A DNA stretch of 64,000 nt. It comes from Synechococcus sp. CS-1330. GTDB lineage: Bacteria; Cyanobacteriota; Cyanobacteriia; PCC-6307; Cyanobiaceae. A program made the translations under genes and the position numbers. Where the stretch lies: positions 124,001 through 188,000 of the forward strand of contig JAHLYR010000068.1 of NCBI GenBank assembly GCA_025128025.1. The letters run 5' to 3'. How positions within the stretch are numbered: position 1 is the first letter of the stretch; every line of letters starts with the position of its first letter. A model generated the notes under the pieces. The model saw only the letters and a program-made list of their open reading frames with translations. It made no database searches and was not told where the DNA came from. Below, piece after piece: positions 34,254-45,043 of the stretch.

Positions 34254-36170
34254 TCAGCCGGCCAGCAGGGGCGAGAAGCGCTCCTTCTCTGGAATCGCCG
34301 TGAATTCGGCCACGATGGCGCGGAATTCTTCGCCATCGAGGCTCTCTTTCTCGATCAGAAGCTCCACCACCCGATCCATGCAGGCGCGGTGCTCTGCCAC
34401 CAACTTGACCGTGTCTGCGTAGCAGCTGTGCACCATCTGGCGCACGGCATCATCGATCTTGCTGGCAAGGCGATCGGAGCCATCGCTGCGGGTCATCAGA
34501 TCGCGGCCCAGGAAAACCTCCTGGTTGCCAGCCTCAAAGGAGACCTGGCCAAGATCGCTCATGCCAAAGCGGGTGACCATTTGGCGGGCAATCGAGGCGA
34601 CCTGCTGGATGTCACCACCGGCACCTGTTGTGACCTCTGCGTGGCCGAAAACCACATCCTCGGCAGCCCGGCCGCCGAGGGCACCCATGATGCGAGCACG
34701 GAGCTGGGCCCGGCTCACCAACATCTGCTCCTCGTCTGGAGAGAACCAAGTAAGACCCTGGGCCTGACCCCGTGGGATCAGGGTGACCTTCTGCACAGGG
34801 TCATGGGCCTGAACCAGGGTTCCCACCAGGGCATGGCCCACTTCGTGGTACGCGATCAGTCGCTTGCTGCGGCCATCGGTGAGGGGCTTGCCCTCCATGC
34901 CGGCAATGATCCGGTCGACGGCATCATCAATTTCGGCAAGTGAGGTTGCCTCCTTGCGGCGTCTGGCCGTGAGGATTGCTGCTTCGTTGAGCAGGTTGGC
35001 GAGATCGGCGCCTGAGAAGCCCGGGGTACGGCGAGCAATTACTTCGAGGCTCACATCGTCGGCCAGCTTTTTATCGCGGCTGTGCACCTTGAGCACAGAC
35101 AGCCTTCCTTTGATGTCTGGCACATCAACTTGAACCTGGCGATCGAAACGACCCGGGCGCAGCAAGGCTGAATCGAGCACGTCGGCTCGGTTTGTTGCGG
35201 CAATGATGATGATGCCGCTATTGCCTTCAAAGCCGTCCATCTCGGTGAGCAGCTGGTTGAGGGTTTGCTCCCTCTCGTCGTTACCGCCGCCGACACCGGC
35301 ACCACGCTGACGTCCAACCGCATCGATCTCGTCGATGAAGATCAAACAAGGGCTATTCTCCTTAGCCCGCTTGAACAGGTCGCGAACCCGGCTGGCACCC
35401 ACGCCAACAAACATTTCAACGAATTCAGATCCTGAAAGCGAGAAGAAGGGAACTCCAGCTTCACCAGCAATTGCCTTTGCCAGCAGGGTTTTGCCGGTAC
35501 CGGGAGGTCCTACCAGCAGCACCCCTTTGGGGATCTTGGCGCCAACTGAAGTAAAGCGCTCGGGGGTTTTTAGGAAGGTGACAACTTCTTGGAGGTCCTG
35601 CTTGGCATCTTCAACACCAGCCACGTCGTCAAATTTGACGCCAGTTTCAGCTTCCATAGCGAAGCGGGCTTTGGTTTTGCCGAATTGCATCGCTTGCCCG
35701 GGGCCACCAGGCATGCCGCTACCGCGGCGTGAAAGGAAGATCAGCGAGCCGATCAGCAGCAATGGGAAGAGCAGATTGCCGAGCAATCCAAGCGCTGGTG
35801 GAGCGGTTTTGGGTGGATGAATATCGAAGCTGATCCCCTGCTCCTTGAGCTTGTTGACCAGCTCTGGAGCAACACCGGGCAGGTCTACGCGCAGACGCTG
35901 CACCCGATTGTCTAGGTCTGGATCCACAGCCTCGATAACTGCACTGCGACCGCCGTCGAAGATATCGACCGCTGTTACTCGCCCCGCATCGACGTAATCG
36001 AGGAAGCGGCCATAGCTCATGCGGGCTACCGCCGCATTGCGGGGAGCAACCGTGGCGCCTTCTGGTTTGAACCGGGCCGTGCCGCCGTTGCCAAGCAGCT
36101 GCCATCCGAGGAATGCGACCACTGCGAGGGGCAGCAGCCAGAGGGCAATCAGACGCCAGCGCTGGTTCAT
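34254..36170 (-). CDS. ftsH: ATP-dependent zinc metalloprotease FtsH
   Basis: A 638-residue membrane protease. A first helix lies at residues 7-26, followed by a lumenal or periplasmic domain and a second helix near 127-146. The AAA domain has Walker A GPPGTGKT (221-228) and Walker B LIFIDEID, and the peptidase has HEVGH (442-446). Cyanobacterial FtsH hexamers degrade damaged D1 during PSII repair; Thf1, which governs their level, is encoded 3 kb away. Which paralogue this is cannot be read with certainty. Confidence 0.96.
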   Translation of the reverse strand: MNQRWRLIALWLLPLAVVAFLGWQLLGNGGTARFKPEGATVAPRNAAVARMSYGRFLDYVDAGRVTAVDIFDGGRSAVIEAVDPDLDNRVQRLRVDLPGVAPELVNKLKEQGISFDIHPPKTAPPALGLLGNLLFPLLLIGSLIFLSRRGSGMPGGPGQAMQFGKTKARFAMEAETGVKFDDVAGVEDAKQDLQEVVTFLKTPERFTSVGAKIPKGVLLVGPPGTGKTLLAKAIAGEAGVPFFSLSGSEFVEMFVGVGASRVRDLFKRAKENSPCLIFIDEIDAVGRQRGAGVGGGNDEREQTLNQLLTEMDGFEGNSGIIIIAATNRADVLDSALLRPGRFDRQVQVDVPDIKGRLSVLKVHSRDKKLADDVSLEVIARRTPGFSGADLANLLNEAAILTARRRKEATSLAEIDDAVDRIIAGMEGKPLTDGRSKRLIAYHEVGHALVGTLVQAHDPVQKVTLIPRGQAQGLTWFSPDEEQMLVSRAQLRARIMGALGGRAAEDVVFGHAEVTTGAGGDIQQVASIARQMVTRFGMSDLGQVSFEAGNQEVFLGRDLMTRSDGSDRLASKIDDAVRQMVHSCYADTVKLVAEHRACMDRVVELLIEKESLDGEEFRAIVAEFTAIPEKERFSPLLAG

Positions 36171-36191
36171 AGCTGAGACACTTTGTTGACA

Positions 36192-36197
36192 AGTGTA
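36192..36197 (-). promoter_or_regulatory. Candidate -10 box of ftsH
   Basis: On the minus strand TACACT stands 21 bases ahead of the ftsH ATG, in a locally AT-rich patch of a GC-rich gap. It is the same hexamer as in front of 6S RNA. No convincing -35 is present. Confidence 0.28.
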
Positions 36198-36228
36198 ACG
36201 GCGCCGGGCCCCCTACCCGAGCCCAGCT

Positions 36229-36561
36229 TCAGCTGGCCGTTGCCCAGGGCAGCTCGCCATCCAGCAGACCGCGGACGTAGCCGCGCGAACTGGCCAGCGC
36301 TTCGAGTTGGGCCGGTTGGGCTGCTTGAGCTGGTTGGGACGCTGCCTCGTTGAGCAGATCGCCTGCGTTGACGGTTTCCACCAATTCGGGCCCACCAAGG
36401 CCGTGGGTCCAGATCTTCACCACGCTGCTTGGTGGGCACTGGAAGCTGAGCAGCTCGAAGGGAAACACCACTCGTTCGAGGAAGAACTGCTCGGGACCGA
36501 TGCAGCGCAGGATCACCATCCGATCGCTGGTATTGCGGTAACTGCACGCCATGTGGTCCAC
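36229..36561 (-). CDS. DUF1830 protein
   Basis: A 110-residue protein. Residues 4-55 (MACSYRNTSDRMVILRCIGP, then FFLERVVFPFELLSFQCPPSSVVKIWTHG) are the DUF1830 domain, a small cyanobacterial family with no assigned role. The following 50 residues are low in complexity (alanine and glutamine rich). It lies 58 bases upstream of ftsH on the same strand and could be co-transcribed with it. Confidence 0.78.
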   Translation of the reverse strand: MDHMACSYRNTSDRMVILRCIGPEQFFLERVVFPFELLSFQCPPSSVVKIWTHGLGGPELVETVNAGDLLNEAASQPAQAAQPAQLEALASSRGYVRGLLDGELPWATAS

Positions 36562-36693
36562 GTCTAAATCCCGATTTCTCCACCCATAAAGCCACTGGCT
36601 TGAGTGCGGGTTTAGTGACGGACGCCACTGTTTTTGGTTTTTAATGGTTTTTTCTGGTTTCGCACCGTCGCGCTGCCGGCTCTCCAGAGCGTT

Positions 36694-37923
36694 TCAAAGG
36701 CTGCGCAAGGCAACGATTGGGTCGAGGCGAGCAGCCCGGCGGGCGGGCACTACGCCGAAGAAAAGGCCAATCGAACCGGATAGCCCCACCGTGACCAGCA
36801 CGGTGGCGGCACCAATCGATGCCGGTAGGGGTGTCAGAACGCCGACCACAGCCACAGTGCCAATGCCCACCGCGCTGCCGATGACACCGCCGAGGCTGGC
36901 GAGCACCAGCGACTCCACCAGAAACTGCAGCAACACATCGCCACTACGAGCCCCGAGGGCTTTGCGAAGGCCGATCTCCTCGGTGCGCTCACTCACCGAC
37001 ACCAACATGATGTTCATGATGCCGATGCCGCCCACCAGCAGCGAGACGGCACCAATGGCAGCCAGCATCAAGGTGAGGCCACCAGTGATTGTGCTCACAA
37101 TCGTGAGGGCATCCTTCTGGGAGCGCACGGCAAAATCGTCTTCCCGCAGGATCCGGTGCCGCTGGCGTAGCAGGTTGGTGATTTGAAAGCTCGCGGCCCC
37201 CGTGCTCTGCTCGTCGCGGGCTTCGACGCTGATGAAATTAAGGCTGACCCCGTAGGTGGGGTCGCGTCCCGAGAGCTTGCTCACCATGGTGCTGAGAGGC
37301 ACGTAGGCGTTCTCGTCTTGGTTTTGACCAAACACGGCTCCCTTGGGTTCAAGAACCCCGATCACTTCGAACAGCTGGTTGCGAATACGCAGCTGGCGCC
37401 CCACTGGCGCCTTGCCTGGAAACATCTTTGTGCCCAGGTCGGGCCCCACCACGGCGACATTGCGAGCGCCGTTGAGATCGCTGGCTGTGAAGAAGCGCCC
37501 CTGGGCAATCTCAAATTGACGAACCGGCAGAAACTCCGGTGTAACCCCGGAAATTGACGTGCTGCTGCTCAGGCCGCCCGCCTGAACCACCTCGCTCAGG
37601 GTGATTTGGGGGGCTACCCGCTTGACGCTGGGTACCTGCTCGCCGATGGCAAGCGCATCTTCGAGCACGAGGTTTTTGGGGAAGTCGATGCCCTGGCGCC
37701 GGGTGTCGTTGTTGCCAGGCACTACAAACAGCACGTTGGCGCCGAGATTGCTCAGCTGGCCTTCGGCCAGGTTCTGGGCGCCTCGCCCCACCCCCACCAA
37801 GGTGATCACGGAGGCATTGCCGATGACGATGCCGAGCATGGTCAGCAAACTGCGCAGCCGATTGGAGCGCAGGGTGCTCAGGGCCATGCCCACGGTTTCC
37901 CGCATGGGGAGCTTGGTTGGCAT
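36694..37923 (-). CDS. MacB-type ABC transporter permease
   Basis: A 409-residue FtsX/MacB permease. It has an N-terminal helix (RLRSLLTMLGIVIGNASVIT), a large periplasmic MacB domain, and three C-terminal helices with SERTEEIGLRKALGARSGDVLLQFLVESLVLASLGG, the family signature. Such permeases drive mechanotransmission for export of macrolides, peptides or lipoproteins together with a separate ATPase and an adaptor; neither is adjacent. The 130 bases downstream hold T-rich tracts but no convincing terminator. Confidence 0.88.
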   Translation of the reverse strand: MPTKLPMRETVGMALSTLRSNRLRSLLTMLGIVIGNASVITLVGVGRGAQNLAEGQLSNLGANVLFVVPGNNDTRRQGIDFPKNLVLEDALAIGEQVPSVKRVAPQITLSEVVQAGGLSSSTSISGVTPEFLPVRQFEIAQGRFFTASDLNGARNVAVVGPDLGTKMFPGKAPVGRQLRIRNQLFEVIGVLEPKGAVFGQNQDENAYVPLSTMVSKLSGRDPTYGVSLNFISVEARDEQSTGAASFQITNLLRQRHRILREDDFAVRSQKDALTIVSTITGGLTLMLAAIGAVSLLVGGIGIMNIMLVSVSERTEEIGLRKALGARSGDVLLQFLVESLVLASLGGVIGSAVGIGTVAVVGVLTPLPASIGAATVLVTVGLSGSIGLFFGVVPARRAARLDPIVALRSL

Positions 37924-37946
37924 GGCTGCGGTGCCGGCGGCTGGCC

Positions 37947-39731
37947 TTAAACGATGGCGGAACTGTCGTCGGCGTCGTGGCTGCGGGCGCCGCGATGCAC
38001 CTCGCCGCGCTGCAGGTCCAGGGTCACAATTTCCCCCTGACGCAGGTTGGCGATCGCGTTACAGACACCCACAATCGTTGGTACGCCAGTGCGCTCGGCG
38101 ATCAAGGCGGCATGGCTGTCGAGACCACCGGCTTCTGTAATTACCCCTTTGGCCTTGCGAATCGCCTCGACGTAATCGGCGCCGGTTTCGTGCACCACCA
38201 GGATTTCCCCCGATTGGATTGCCGCCGCCGCCTCTGGACTGTCGACCAGACGCACCCGACCGCTCACCGATCCAGTGCCTACGCCGGTGCCCTTAGAGAG
38301 CACGGCAGAGACGATGCCCACCTTGATGAAGTCGGTGGAGCCGCTGATGCCCGAAAGGGTGCCGGCGGTTTGAACGACTAGGTCGCCATCGCGTAGAAAG
38401 CCCAGCTGGCGAGCCTTGCCCATGGCCAGGCTGAAGGTGCTGGTGGAGGAGGCCTGCTCTTCCACTACCAGTGGGTTGACGCCCCAGCAAAGCTGCAGCT
38501 GCCGGGCCACACTCACCTCACTGGTTATCGCCAGAATTGGGGTGCTGGGGCGGAACTTGCTGACGTTGCGAGCGGTAGAGCCCCCCTTGGTGAGGGGCAA
38601 AATTGCGGCCGCATTCAGCTGGCGAGCAATGCTGCTCACCGCCTGGCAGATGGCGTTGGGGATGGTGGTAGCCGTATGGCTGTCGTGCACCCGGTGGGGG
38701 TAATCCCGCTCGATGCGCCTGGCGATAATGGCCATGGTGGCCACCGCTTCTACGGGGAAATCGCCCACGGCGCTCTCGTTAGAGAGCATCACTGCATCGG
38801 TGCCGTCAAGAATGGCGTTGGCTACGTCGCTCACCTCGGCCCGGGTGGGCCTGGGGCAGCTCACCATCGAATCGAGCATCTGGGTGGCAGTGATCACCGG
38901 GATGCCGAGACTGTTGGCCTTGCGAATTAGCTCCTTCTGCAACAGGGGAACTTCTTCGGCGGGCATTTCGACGCCCAGGTCGCCCCGAGCCACCATCACC
39001 CCGTCGCAGAGGGGCAGGATGTCATCGATCTGATCGATGGCCTCAAACTTTTCGATCTTGGCCACCACGGGGGTGTTGTGGCCGTGGCTGCGGATCAGCT
39101 CGCGGATCTCGCGCATGTCCGAGGGGTTGCGCACAAAGCTGAGGGCCACCCAATCAACCCCCTGCTTCAGCCCAAAGGCCAGATCAATGCGGTCTTTCTC
39201 CGTGAGGGCACGGATAGAGAGCTGCACATCAGGGAAATTGACCCCCTTGTTGTTTGAGAGCACTCCACCAACGGTGACGCTGCAAAACAGGGTCTGCTCG
39301 GGCTTGTCGACGCTGTCGACCACCATCTCCACCCGGCCGTCATCAAGCAGGATGCGACTGCCTGGCACGACCTCATCGGCTAAGCCTGCGTAGGTGACGG
39401 TGGCAATCTTCTGATTGCAGGCCACATCCCTGGATGTGAGGGTGAACTGATCGCCCTTGGCCAGGGTGATCGGCCCATCGGCAAATCGTCCCAAACGAAT
39501 TTTGGGACCCTGCAGGTCTTGAAGGATGCCGAGCTCAATGCCCAGCTCCGTTGACACCTGGCGAATAGTGGCGATGCGAGCCGCATGCTCGCTGTGGTCG
39601 CCGTGGGAAAAATTGAGACGGAAAGTAGTGGCGCCGGCGGCCACTAACTCGCGCAGACGTTCGGCGGATTCCGTGGCAGGCCCGATCGTGGCCACGATCT
39701 TGGTGCGACGCATGAGATCGGGCTGGGGCAT
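37947..39731 (-). CDS. pyk: Pyruvate kinase with C-terminal PEP-utiliser-like domain
   Basis: A 594-residue pyruvate kinase (PEP + ADP to pyruvate + ATP). Substrate-site segments are FRLNFSHGDHSEHAARIA, VARGDLGVEMPAEEVPLLQK and VITATQMLDSM, with MLSNESAVGDFPVEAV. After the allosteric C-domain, about 115 residues (GSVSGRVRLVDSPEAAAAIQ, then ITEAGGLDSHAALIAERTGVPTIVG) form the extra PEP-utiliser-like mobile domain seen in Bacillus and cyanobacterial enzymes. It starts 57 bases from the divergent MazG-like gene. Confidence 0.95.
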   Translation of the reverse strand: MPQPDLMRRTKIVATIGPATESAERLRELVAAGATTFRLNFSHGDHSEHAARIATIRQVSTELGIELGILQDLQGPKIRLGRFADGPITLAKGDQFTLTSRDVACNQKIATVTYAGLADEVVPGSRILLDDGRVEMVVDSVDKPEQTLFCSVTVGGVLSNNKGVNFPDVQLSIRALTEKDRIDLAFGLKQGVDWVALSFVRNPSDMREIRELIRSHGHNTPVVAKIEKFEAIDQIDDILPLCDGVMVARGDLGVEMPAEEVPLLQKELIRKANSLGIPVITATQMLDSMVSCPRPTRAEVSDVANAILDGTDAVMLSNESAVGDFPVEAVATMAIIARRIERDYPHRVHDSHTATTIPNAICQAVSSIARQLNAAAILPLTKGGSTARNVSKFRPSTPILAITSEVSVARQLQLCWGVNPLVVEEQASSTSTFSLAMGKARQLGFLRDGDLVVQTAGTLSGISGSTDFIKVGIVSAVLSKGTGVGTGSVSGRVRLVDSPEAAAAIQSGEILVVHETGADYVEAIRKAKGVITEAGGLDSHAALIAERTGVPTIVGVCNAIANLRQGEIVTLDLQRGEVHRGARSHDADDSSAIV

Positions 39732-39788
39732 TTAAACGCCAACAGACGACTGGAAACTACCATCCAGGCCTGCAGTGGGCTGCCGTAG

Positions 39789-40118
39789 GTGGATTTTCAG
39801 TTGTACCAAGAGCGTTGCCGCGCCACAGCCCGCTACCCCGATGCCGGCGCCAACCCCATCTATCCCACCCTGGGGCTGTGCGGTGAGGCTGGCGAGGTGG
39901 CCGACAAGGTCAAAAAGGTGCTGCGCGACCGTCAGGGCAGCTTCTCGCCTGAGGTGATTGCAGACCTGCAGCTCGAGCTTGGAGATGTGCTCTGGTATGT
40001 GGCCCAGCTCGCTACCGAACTTGGCCTGGAGCTAGAGCAAATTGCCCAGACCAACCTCGACAAACTGGCCAGCCGCGCCGCCCGTAACGTGATCGGAGGC
40101 AGTGGTGACAGGCGGTGA
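39789..40118 (+). CDS. MazG-like nucleotide pyrophosphohydrolase
   Basis: A 109-residue all-alpha NTP-PPase. GLCGEAGEVADKVKKVL contains the metal-binding ExxE motif, and LQLELGDVLWYVAQLATELGL the second acidic pair (ExxD). These enzymes hydrolyse non-canonical or excess NTPs. It starts with GTG and ends in a 4-base overlap with the next gene. Confidence 0.85.
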   Translation: MDFQLYQERCRATARYPDAGANPIYPTLGLCGEAGEVADKVKKVLRDRQGSFSPEVIADLQLELGDVLWYVAQLATELGLELEQIAQTNLDKLASRAARNVIGGSGDRR

Positions 40119-40627
40119 GCAAGCAAGGTATTGGGCTTGGGCCACGGCATGCGCTCGCCAAGTGGCTGGTGCGGCTGCTCGGCCTCCTAGTTATTGGTGC
40201 GCTGTTGCTGCCAGCTCCTGCCTGGGCAGCGGATCTGCAGGTATCTGAGCTGAGCATCGAACCCTGCCCCGCCGAGGACATCGGCGCCCAGCCGGAATTG
40301 CGGCGTCCTGCTGGCGCAAGCTGCTACGCCCTGCGCGGCAGCGTGGTCAATCCAACCCGCAAGCCCGTTGTTGATACCGACGTCTTTGCCCTGATCGTTG
40401 ATTCAAGTGGCGAGCCGGTGCTGCAAAACCGCACCCGGGTGGGTTCGATCGGTGATGTGCCACCTGGCACCTCTGCCTTTGCCCTGCGCCTATCGGTGCC
40501 GGCTGGCACCCCTGGACCGCTGAGCTTCCGCAATGTCAAGGCAAGGGGTTTCAGTGCTCCGGTGCGCAGCCGCGCTGGCGTCGATGACGAGCTGCTGCCC
40601 CTTGAACAGGCCTTAGCTGATCAGTAA
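40115..40627 (+). CDS. Secreted hypothetical protein (170 aa)
   Basis: GTG start coupled to the MazG-like gene. An N-terminal signal (LVRLLGLLVIGALLLPAPAWA) is likely cleaved before ADLQVSEL. The mature domain has two cysteines (EPCPAED and ASCYALRG) and a beta-sandwich-like pattern (LRGSVVNPTRKPVVDTDVFALIVDSSG, SAFALRLSVPAGTPGPLSF), similar to FxLYD/DUF3426-like secreted modules. No function is known to me. Its last 7 bases overlap the convergent YggT gene. Confidence 0.68.
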   Translation: MSKQGIGLGPRHALAKWLVRLLGLLVIGALLLPAPAWAADLQVSELSIEPCPAEDIGAQPELRRPAGASCYALRGSVVNPTRKPVVDTDVFALIVDSSGEPVLQNRTRVGSIGDVPPGTSAFALRLSVPAGTPGPLSFRNVKARGFSAPVRSRAGVDDELLPLEQALADQ

Positions 40628-40908
40628 CCAGCTCCCAGCACCGAAACGCTGGCGCCTTCGAGCAGGCTCTGCACCAGTTGCAGGGCAATGAAGGCCACGA
40701 TCGCCGAGAGGTCGAGGCCGCCCAGGGGCGGAATCAGGCCGCGGAAGGCGTTCAGGTAGGGATCGGTGATCGAGCTCACCGTCGACAGCACGGGGTTGCC
40801 CCAATCGAGATTGGGAAACCAGCTCAGCAACACCCGCACCAGCAACACCAGGGTGTAGATGCTGAGGGTCTGGGCCAGAACCTGCAGCAGGAAACTCAGG
40901 GCGTCCAT
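40621..40908 (-). CDS. YggT-family membrane protein
   Basis: A 95-residue protein with two helices separated by the YggT loop (FPNLDWGNPVLSTVSSITDPYLNAFRGLIPPLGGLDLSAIVAFIAL). YggT/Ycf19-type proteins in cyanobacteria and chloroplasts are linked to thylakoid or cell-division organisation. scpB lies 23 bases upstream on the same strand, so both chromosome-segregation and membrane-organisation genes may share a transcript. Confidence 0.88.
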   Translation of the reverse strand: MDALSFLLQVLAQTLSIYTLVLLVRVLLSWFPNLDWGNPVLSTVSSITDPYLNAFRGLIPPLGGLDLSAIVAFIALQLVQSLLEGASVSVLGAGY

Positions 40909-40931
40909 GGAATTTTGTTAGTGACCTAACT

Positions 40932-41441
40932 CTAGGCAGCTTGCTTCCAGAGGTCAGCCTCAGCCTTGATGGCAAAGGTGCGGTGGAACTTCTCGCTGAG
41001 GGTCAGCCAGTAGGAGCGGCCCTCGCTTTGGCGCTTGCGCTCGATGAAATTTTGGGCCAGTAGCTCCTTGATGTGGTCGTAGGCGCCGGAGCCGCGCAGC
41101 TCGACTAGATCCGATTGCAAGATCCGCTTTTTGAGGGCAATCGTGGCCAGGGTGCGCAGGGCGGCAGTGGATAGGTCCACGGGCAGGAGGTTTTGAACCA
41201 GGTCGGCCAGCCCATCGCGCAGCTGCAGGCTGTACCGGTTGCCCTCCTGGCGCACTTCCAAGGCCGTATCCCGGTGGGCGTAGTCGGTGATCAAGGTGAT
41301 CAAGCCAAGCTCCGCCTCCTCTCGGCTAACAGCAGCGATCTCAGCAAGTTCTGCCAGGCTGAGGGGCCGTCCTTTCAAGTAGAGGATCGCCTCCATCCGG
41401 GCGGGCAGAGATAGGCCCTGAATCAGCCCCGTGCTTTGCAT
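40932..41441 (-). CDS. scpB: Segregation and condensation protein B
   Basis: A 169-residue ScpB, the winged-helix kleisin partner of SMC-ScpA in chromosome condensation. Typical segments are RMEAILYLKGRPLSLAELAEIA, ALRTLATIALKKRILQSDLVELRGSGAYDHIKELLAQNFIE, and YWLTLSEKFHRTFAI. scpA is not adjacent. The frame is intact and of usual length. Confidence 0.92.
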   Translation of the reverse strand: MQSTGLIQGLSLPARMEAILYLKGRPLSLAELAEIAAVSREEAELGLITLITDYAHRDTALEVRQEGNRYSLQLRDGLADLVQNLLPVDLSTAALRTLATIALKKRILQSDLVELRGSGAYDHIKELLAQNFIERKRQSEGRSYWLTLSEKFHRTFAIKAEADLWKQAA

Positions 41442-41469
41442 GGCCGCAGGTTACCGCAGCTTTTTTGGC

Positions 41470-43041
41470 TCATGCCAGGGCTGGCAGTGGTGCTGAGCTG
41501 GGCCCCAAAAACAGCTTGTAGGCGGGGTTGGCCGATTCGTCCCAGTGCTGATAGCCCAGGCCATCGAGGAACTCCTGCCAGGCGGGCCTGTCAGCGCGAG
41601 GCACCTGCACCCCCACCACGATCCGCCCCACGTCGGCGCCGTGGTTGCGGTAGTGAAAGATGCTGATGTTCCAGTTGGCGTGTAGGGCGTTTACGAACGC
41701 CATCAGGGCGCCTGGTTTTTCGGGGAACTCGAAGCGATAGAGCAGCTCTTCGCCTTGCTCAAGAGCCGGGCCGGCGCTGGCGGGCAGGCGGCCGCCCACC
41801 ATGTGGCGCAGGTGCAGCTTGGCCAGCTCGTTGTTGGAGAGGTCGAGGCAGGGGAAGCCGGCGTTCTGCACGTCGTTGATCAGTTGCTGCTCGTCTGCCG
41901 TACCACTGGTCTGCACCCCCACAAAAATGTGAGCAACCCTGGGATCGGCCAGCCGGTAGCTGAACTCGCTGAGGCTGCGCTGGCCCAGCACGCCACAGAA
42001 GCGCCGCAGGCTGCCGGTCTGCTCGGGGATTTCCACCGCCAGCATCGCTTCGCGGTCCTCGCCGATCTCAGTGCGCTCGGCCACGAAGCGCAGCCGGTCG
42101 AAGTTCATGTTGGCCCCGCAGGCCACCGCTACCAAGGTTTGGCCGTGCAAGCCCTGTTGCACCACATCGCGCTTCATGCCGGCTATGGCCAGGGCTCCGG
42201 CTGGCTCCAGGATCGAGCGGGTGTCTTCGAACACGTCCTTGATGGCTGCGCAGATGGCGTCGGTGTCGACTGTCACCATGCGATCCACCGTTTGCTTCGC
42301 CAATTCAAAAGTGAGCTCACCGACGCGGCGCACCGCCACGCCATCGGCGAAAAGGCCCACCTGCTCAAGCTGCACCCGCTCCCCGGCGGCTAGGGAGCGG
42401 GTCATGGCATCAGCGTCCACCGGCTCAACGCCAACGATCTGCACTTGGGGCCACAGGGTTTTGACGTAGGCGCCGATGCCGGCGATTAAGCCGCCACCAC
42501 CTACGGCCACGTAGATAACGTCAGGCGGCGAGGAGCACTGGCGCAGGATCTCCAATCCGATCGTGCCTTGACCGGCGATCACATCGGGATCGTCAAAGGG
42601 ATGGATGAAGCTGAGCCCCCGCTCAAGGCCCAGGCGCGTGGCTTCCGTGCAGGCGTCGTCGTAGTTGTCGCCGTGCAGCAACACCTCAGCCCCCCGGGCT
42701 GCCACCGCTTTCACCTTCATCTCCGGTGTGGTGACAGGCATCACAATCACGGCCCTGCAGCCCAACTTCTGGGCGGCTAGCGCCACTCCCTGGGCATGGT
42801 TGCCGGCGCTGGCGGCGATCACGCCCCGCTCCAGCTCGGCAGGCGAGAGGCCCGCCATTTTGTTGTAGGCGCCGCGCAGCTTGAAGCTGAACACGGGCTG
42901 CAGATCCTCACGCTTCAGCAGCACCCGGTTGTGTAGGCGCGCCGAGAGATTCGGCGCAGGATCCAGTGGCGACTCAATGGCCACGTCGTAGACCCGCGCC
43001 CGCAGGATCCGTTGCAGATAGCTCTCAGGGGCCTCGCTCAT
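41470..43041 (-). CDS. ilvA: Threonine ammonia-lyase, biosynthetic
   Basis: A 523-residue PLP enzyme converting threonine to 2-oxobutyrate, the first step to isoleucine. The PLP lysine is in [13 protein letters not shown], the glycine loop is [15 protein letters not shown], and two C-terminal ACT-like regulatory domains ([20 protein letters not shown] and [19 protein letters not shown]) bind the feedback effector isoleucine. The ATG at 43041 is preferred; upstream codons would overlap the divergent dxs leader. Confidence 0.95.
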   Translation of the reverse strand: MSEAPESYLQRILRARVYDVAIESPLDPAPNLSARLHNRVLLKREDLQPVFSFKLRGAYNKMAGLSPAELERGVIAASAGNHAQGVALAAQKLGCRAVIVMPVTTPEMKVKAVAARGAEVLLHGDNYDDACTEATRLGLERGLSFIHPFDDPDVIAGQGTIGLEILRQCSSPPDVIYVAVGGGGLIAGIGAYVKTLWPQVQIVGVEPVDADAMTRSLAAGERVQLEQVGLFADGVAVRRVGELTFELAKQTVDRMVTVDTDAICAAIKDVFEDTRSILEPAGALAIAGMKRDVVQQGLHGQTLVAVACGANMNFDRLRFVAERTEIGEDREAMLAVEIPEQTGSLRRFCGVLGQRSLSEFSYRLADPRVAHIFVGVQTSGTADEQQLINDVQNAGFPCLDLSNNELAKLHLRHMVGGRLPASAGPALEQGEELLYRFEFPEKPGALMAFVNALHANWNISIFHYRNHGADVGRIVVGVQVPRADRPAWQEFLDGLGYQHWDESANPAYKLFLGPSSAPLPALA

Positions 43042-43114
43042 GCCACCAGTGTCGCAATTCGCACCCCTGGGCGGAAGCCAAGGCCTAGATTGCACCTCAC
43101 CTCCAGGGTTGTGC

Positions 43115-45043
43115 ATGCATCTCAGCGAGCTGAGTCACCCGAATCAGCTGCACGGCCTGAGCACGGCAGAGCTTGAAGCCATTGCCCGCCAGATTCGTGA
43201 GCGCCATCTGGAGGTGGTGAGCACAAGCGGCGGGCACCTAGGCCCTGGGCTGGGTGTGGTGGAGCTCACCCTCGCCCTCTATCAAACCCTCGATCTCGAC
43301 CACGACAAAGTGGTGTGGGACGTGGGTCACCAGGCCTACCCCCACAAGTTGATTACTGGCCGCTATAAGGATTTCGACAGCCTGCGCCAGAAGAGCGGGG
43401 TAGCCGGTTACCTAAAGCGCAGCGAGAGCCGCTTTGACCATTTCGGTGCCGGCCACGCCAGCACCTCTATTTCGGCGGCCCTAGGCATGGCCCTGGCGCG
43501 CGATCGCCGCGGGGAAGACTTCAAATGTGTGGCGGTTATCGGCGATGGCGCCCTCACCGGTGGCATGGCGCTAGAGGCGATCAACCACGCCGGCCACCTG
43601 CCGAAAACCAAGCTTCTGGTGGTGCTAAACGACAACGACATGTCGATCAGCCCACCGGTGGGGGCCCTTTCCACCTATCTCAACCGCATGCGGCTGAGCC
43701 CACCTCTGCAATTTCTACAGGGCAATGCCGAGGAGGCGATTAAGCACCTGCCCTTCCTGCACGGCGAGCTGCCCAACGAGCTCAAGACCCTTAAAGAGAG
43801 CATGAAGCGCCTGGCGGTTCCCAAGGTGGGTGCCGTGTTCGAGGAGCTGGGCTTCACCTACATCGGCCCAATCGATGGCCACGACATCGCCGGCATGGTG
43901 CGCACCTTTGAACAGGCCCACCGCACCGAGGGGCCTGTGCTGGTGCATGTGGCCACCACCAAGGGCAAGGGTTATGCCTACGCCGAGGCCGATCAGGTGG
44001 GCTATCACGCCCAGAGCGCCTTTGATCTGGCCACTGGCAAGGCCTATCCCTCTAGCAAGCCGAAGCCGCCCAGCTACAGCAAGGTGTTCGGCCAGACGCT
44101 GGTGAAGCTCTGCGAACAGGACCCCACCGTGGTGGGCATCACCGCTGCCATGGCCACCGGCACCGGACTGGATCTGCTGGAGAAGGCACTACCCGATCAA
44201 TATTTCGATGTGGGCATCGCCGAGCAGCACGCCGTGACCATGGCGGCTGGCATGGCCTGCGAAGGGCTCAAGCCGGTGCTGGCGATTTACAGCACCTTCT
44301 TGCAGCGCGCTTTTGACCAGCTGATCCACGACGTTGGCATCCAGAACCTGCCGGTCACTTTTGTGATGGATCGGGCTGGCATCGTTGGCGCCGACGGCCC
44401 TACCCACCAGGGTCAATACGACATCAGCTACTTCCGCGCCATCCCCAATTTCACGGTGATGGCCCCCAAGGATGAGGCTGAGCTGCAGCGCATGCTGGTG
44501 ACCTCAATTCATCACAGCGGCCCCTGCGCCCTGCGCATTCCCCGCGGCGAAGGCGAGGGGGTGCCCCTGGCAGAAGAGGGTTTTGAACCCCTGGAGATCG
44601 GCCGGGGCGAGCTGCTCACCGACGGCGACGACCTGCTGATCGTGGCCTACGGCGCCATGGTGGCCCCGGCGATGGCTACGGCCGGACTGCTGCAGGAAAA
44701 GGGCATCCGCGCGGCCGTGATCAATGCCCGCTTCCTGCGGCCCCTGGATGAGGCCCTGATCCTGCCGCTGGCCCAGCGCATCGGCAAGGTGGTGACCATG
44801 GAGGAGGGCGCCCTCGCGGGTGGCTTCGGTGCCGCCGTGGTGGAAACCCTCAGCGACCATGACGTGCTGGTGCCTGTGCTGCGCATTGGCATTCCGGACC
44901 AGTTAGTTGACCATGCCAGCCCGGAGCAGAGCAAGCAGAGCCTCGGCCTAACTCCGCCCCAGATGGCGGAGAGGATCATCACCCGTTTTGGTGCTCCCCT
45001 TCAGAGCAGCCTCCCTGCTCCGGCTGCGCCTGTTGCCGTCTAA
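43115..45043 (+). CDS. dxs: 1-deoxy-D-xylulose-5-phosphate synthase
   Basis: A 642-residue thiamine-diphosphate enzyme, entry step of the MEP pathway that supplies carotenoids and the phytol of chlorophyll. Motifs are [20 protein letters not shown], the ThDP-binding [18 protein letters not shown] through NDNDMS, and the transketolase half [17 protein letters not shown] and [16 protein letters not shown]. It is followed with overlap by a geranylgeranyl-reductase-like flavoprotein, making biosynthetic sense. The 73 bases between it and ilvA hold a bidirectional promoter region. Confidence 0.96.
   Translation: MHLSELSHPNQLHGLSTAELEAIARQIRERHLEVVSTSGGHLGPGLGVVELTLALYQTLDLDHDKVVWDVGHQAYPHKLITGRYKDFDSLRQKSGVAGYLKRSESRFDHFGAGHASTSISAALGMALARDRRGEDFKCVAVIGDGALTGGMALEAINHAGHLPKTKLLVVLNDNDMSISPPVGALSTYLNRMRLSPPLQFLQGNAEEAIKHLPFLHGELPNELKTLKESMKRLAVPKVGAVFEELGFTYIGPIDGHDIAGMVRTFEQAHRTEGPVLVHVATTKGKGYAYAEADQVGYHAQSAFDLATGKAYPSSKPKPPSYSKVFGQTLVKLCEQDPTVVGITAAMATGTGLDLLEKALPDQYFDVGIAEQHAVTMAAGMACEGLKPVLAIYSTFLQRAFDQLIHDVGIQNLPVTFVMDRAGIVGADGPTHQGQYDISYFRAIPNFTVMAPKDEAELQRMLVTSIHHSGPCALRIPRGEGEGVPLAEEGFEPLEIGRGELLTDGDDLLIVAYGAMVAPAMATAGLLQEKGIRAAVINARFLRPLDEALILPLAQRIGKVVTMEEGALAGGFGAAVVETLSDHDVLVPVLRIGIPDQLVDHASPEQSKQSLGLTPPQMAERIITRFGAPLQSSLPAPAAPVAV

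Noticed and set aside
36562-36693. T-rich tracts between DUF1830 and the MacB permease as a terminator
   Set aside because: Only 4-5 base stems precede the T-runs on either strand, too weak to call.
44988-45032. Upstream GTG start for the geranylgeranyl-reductase-like gene
   Set aside because: It would overlap dxs by 56 bases and adds residues that are a shifted reading of the dxs tail; TTG at 45033 is kept with low certainty.
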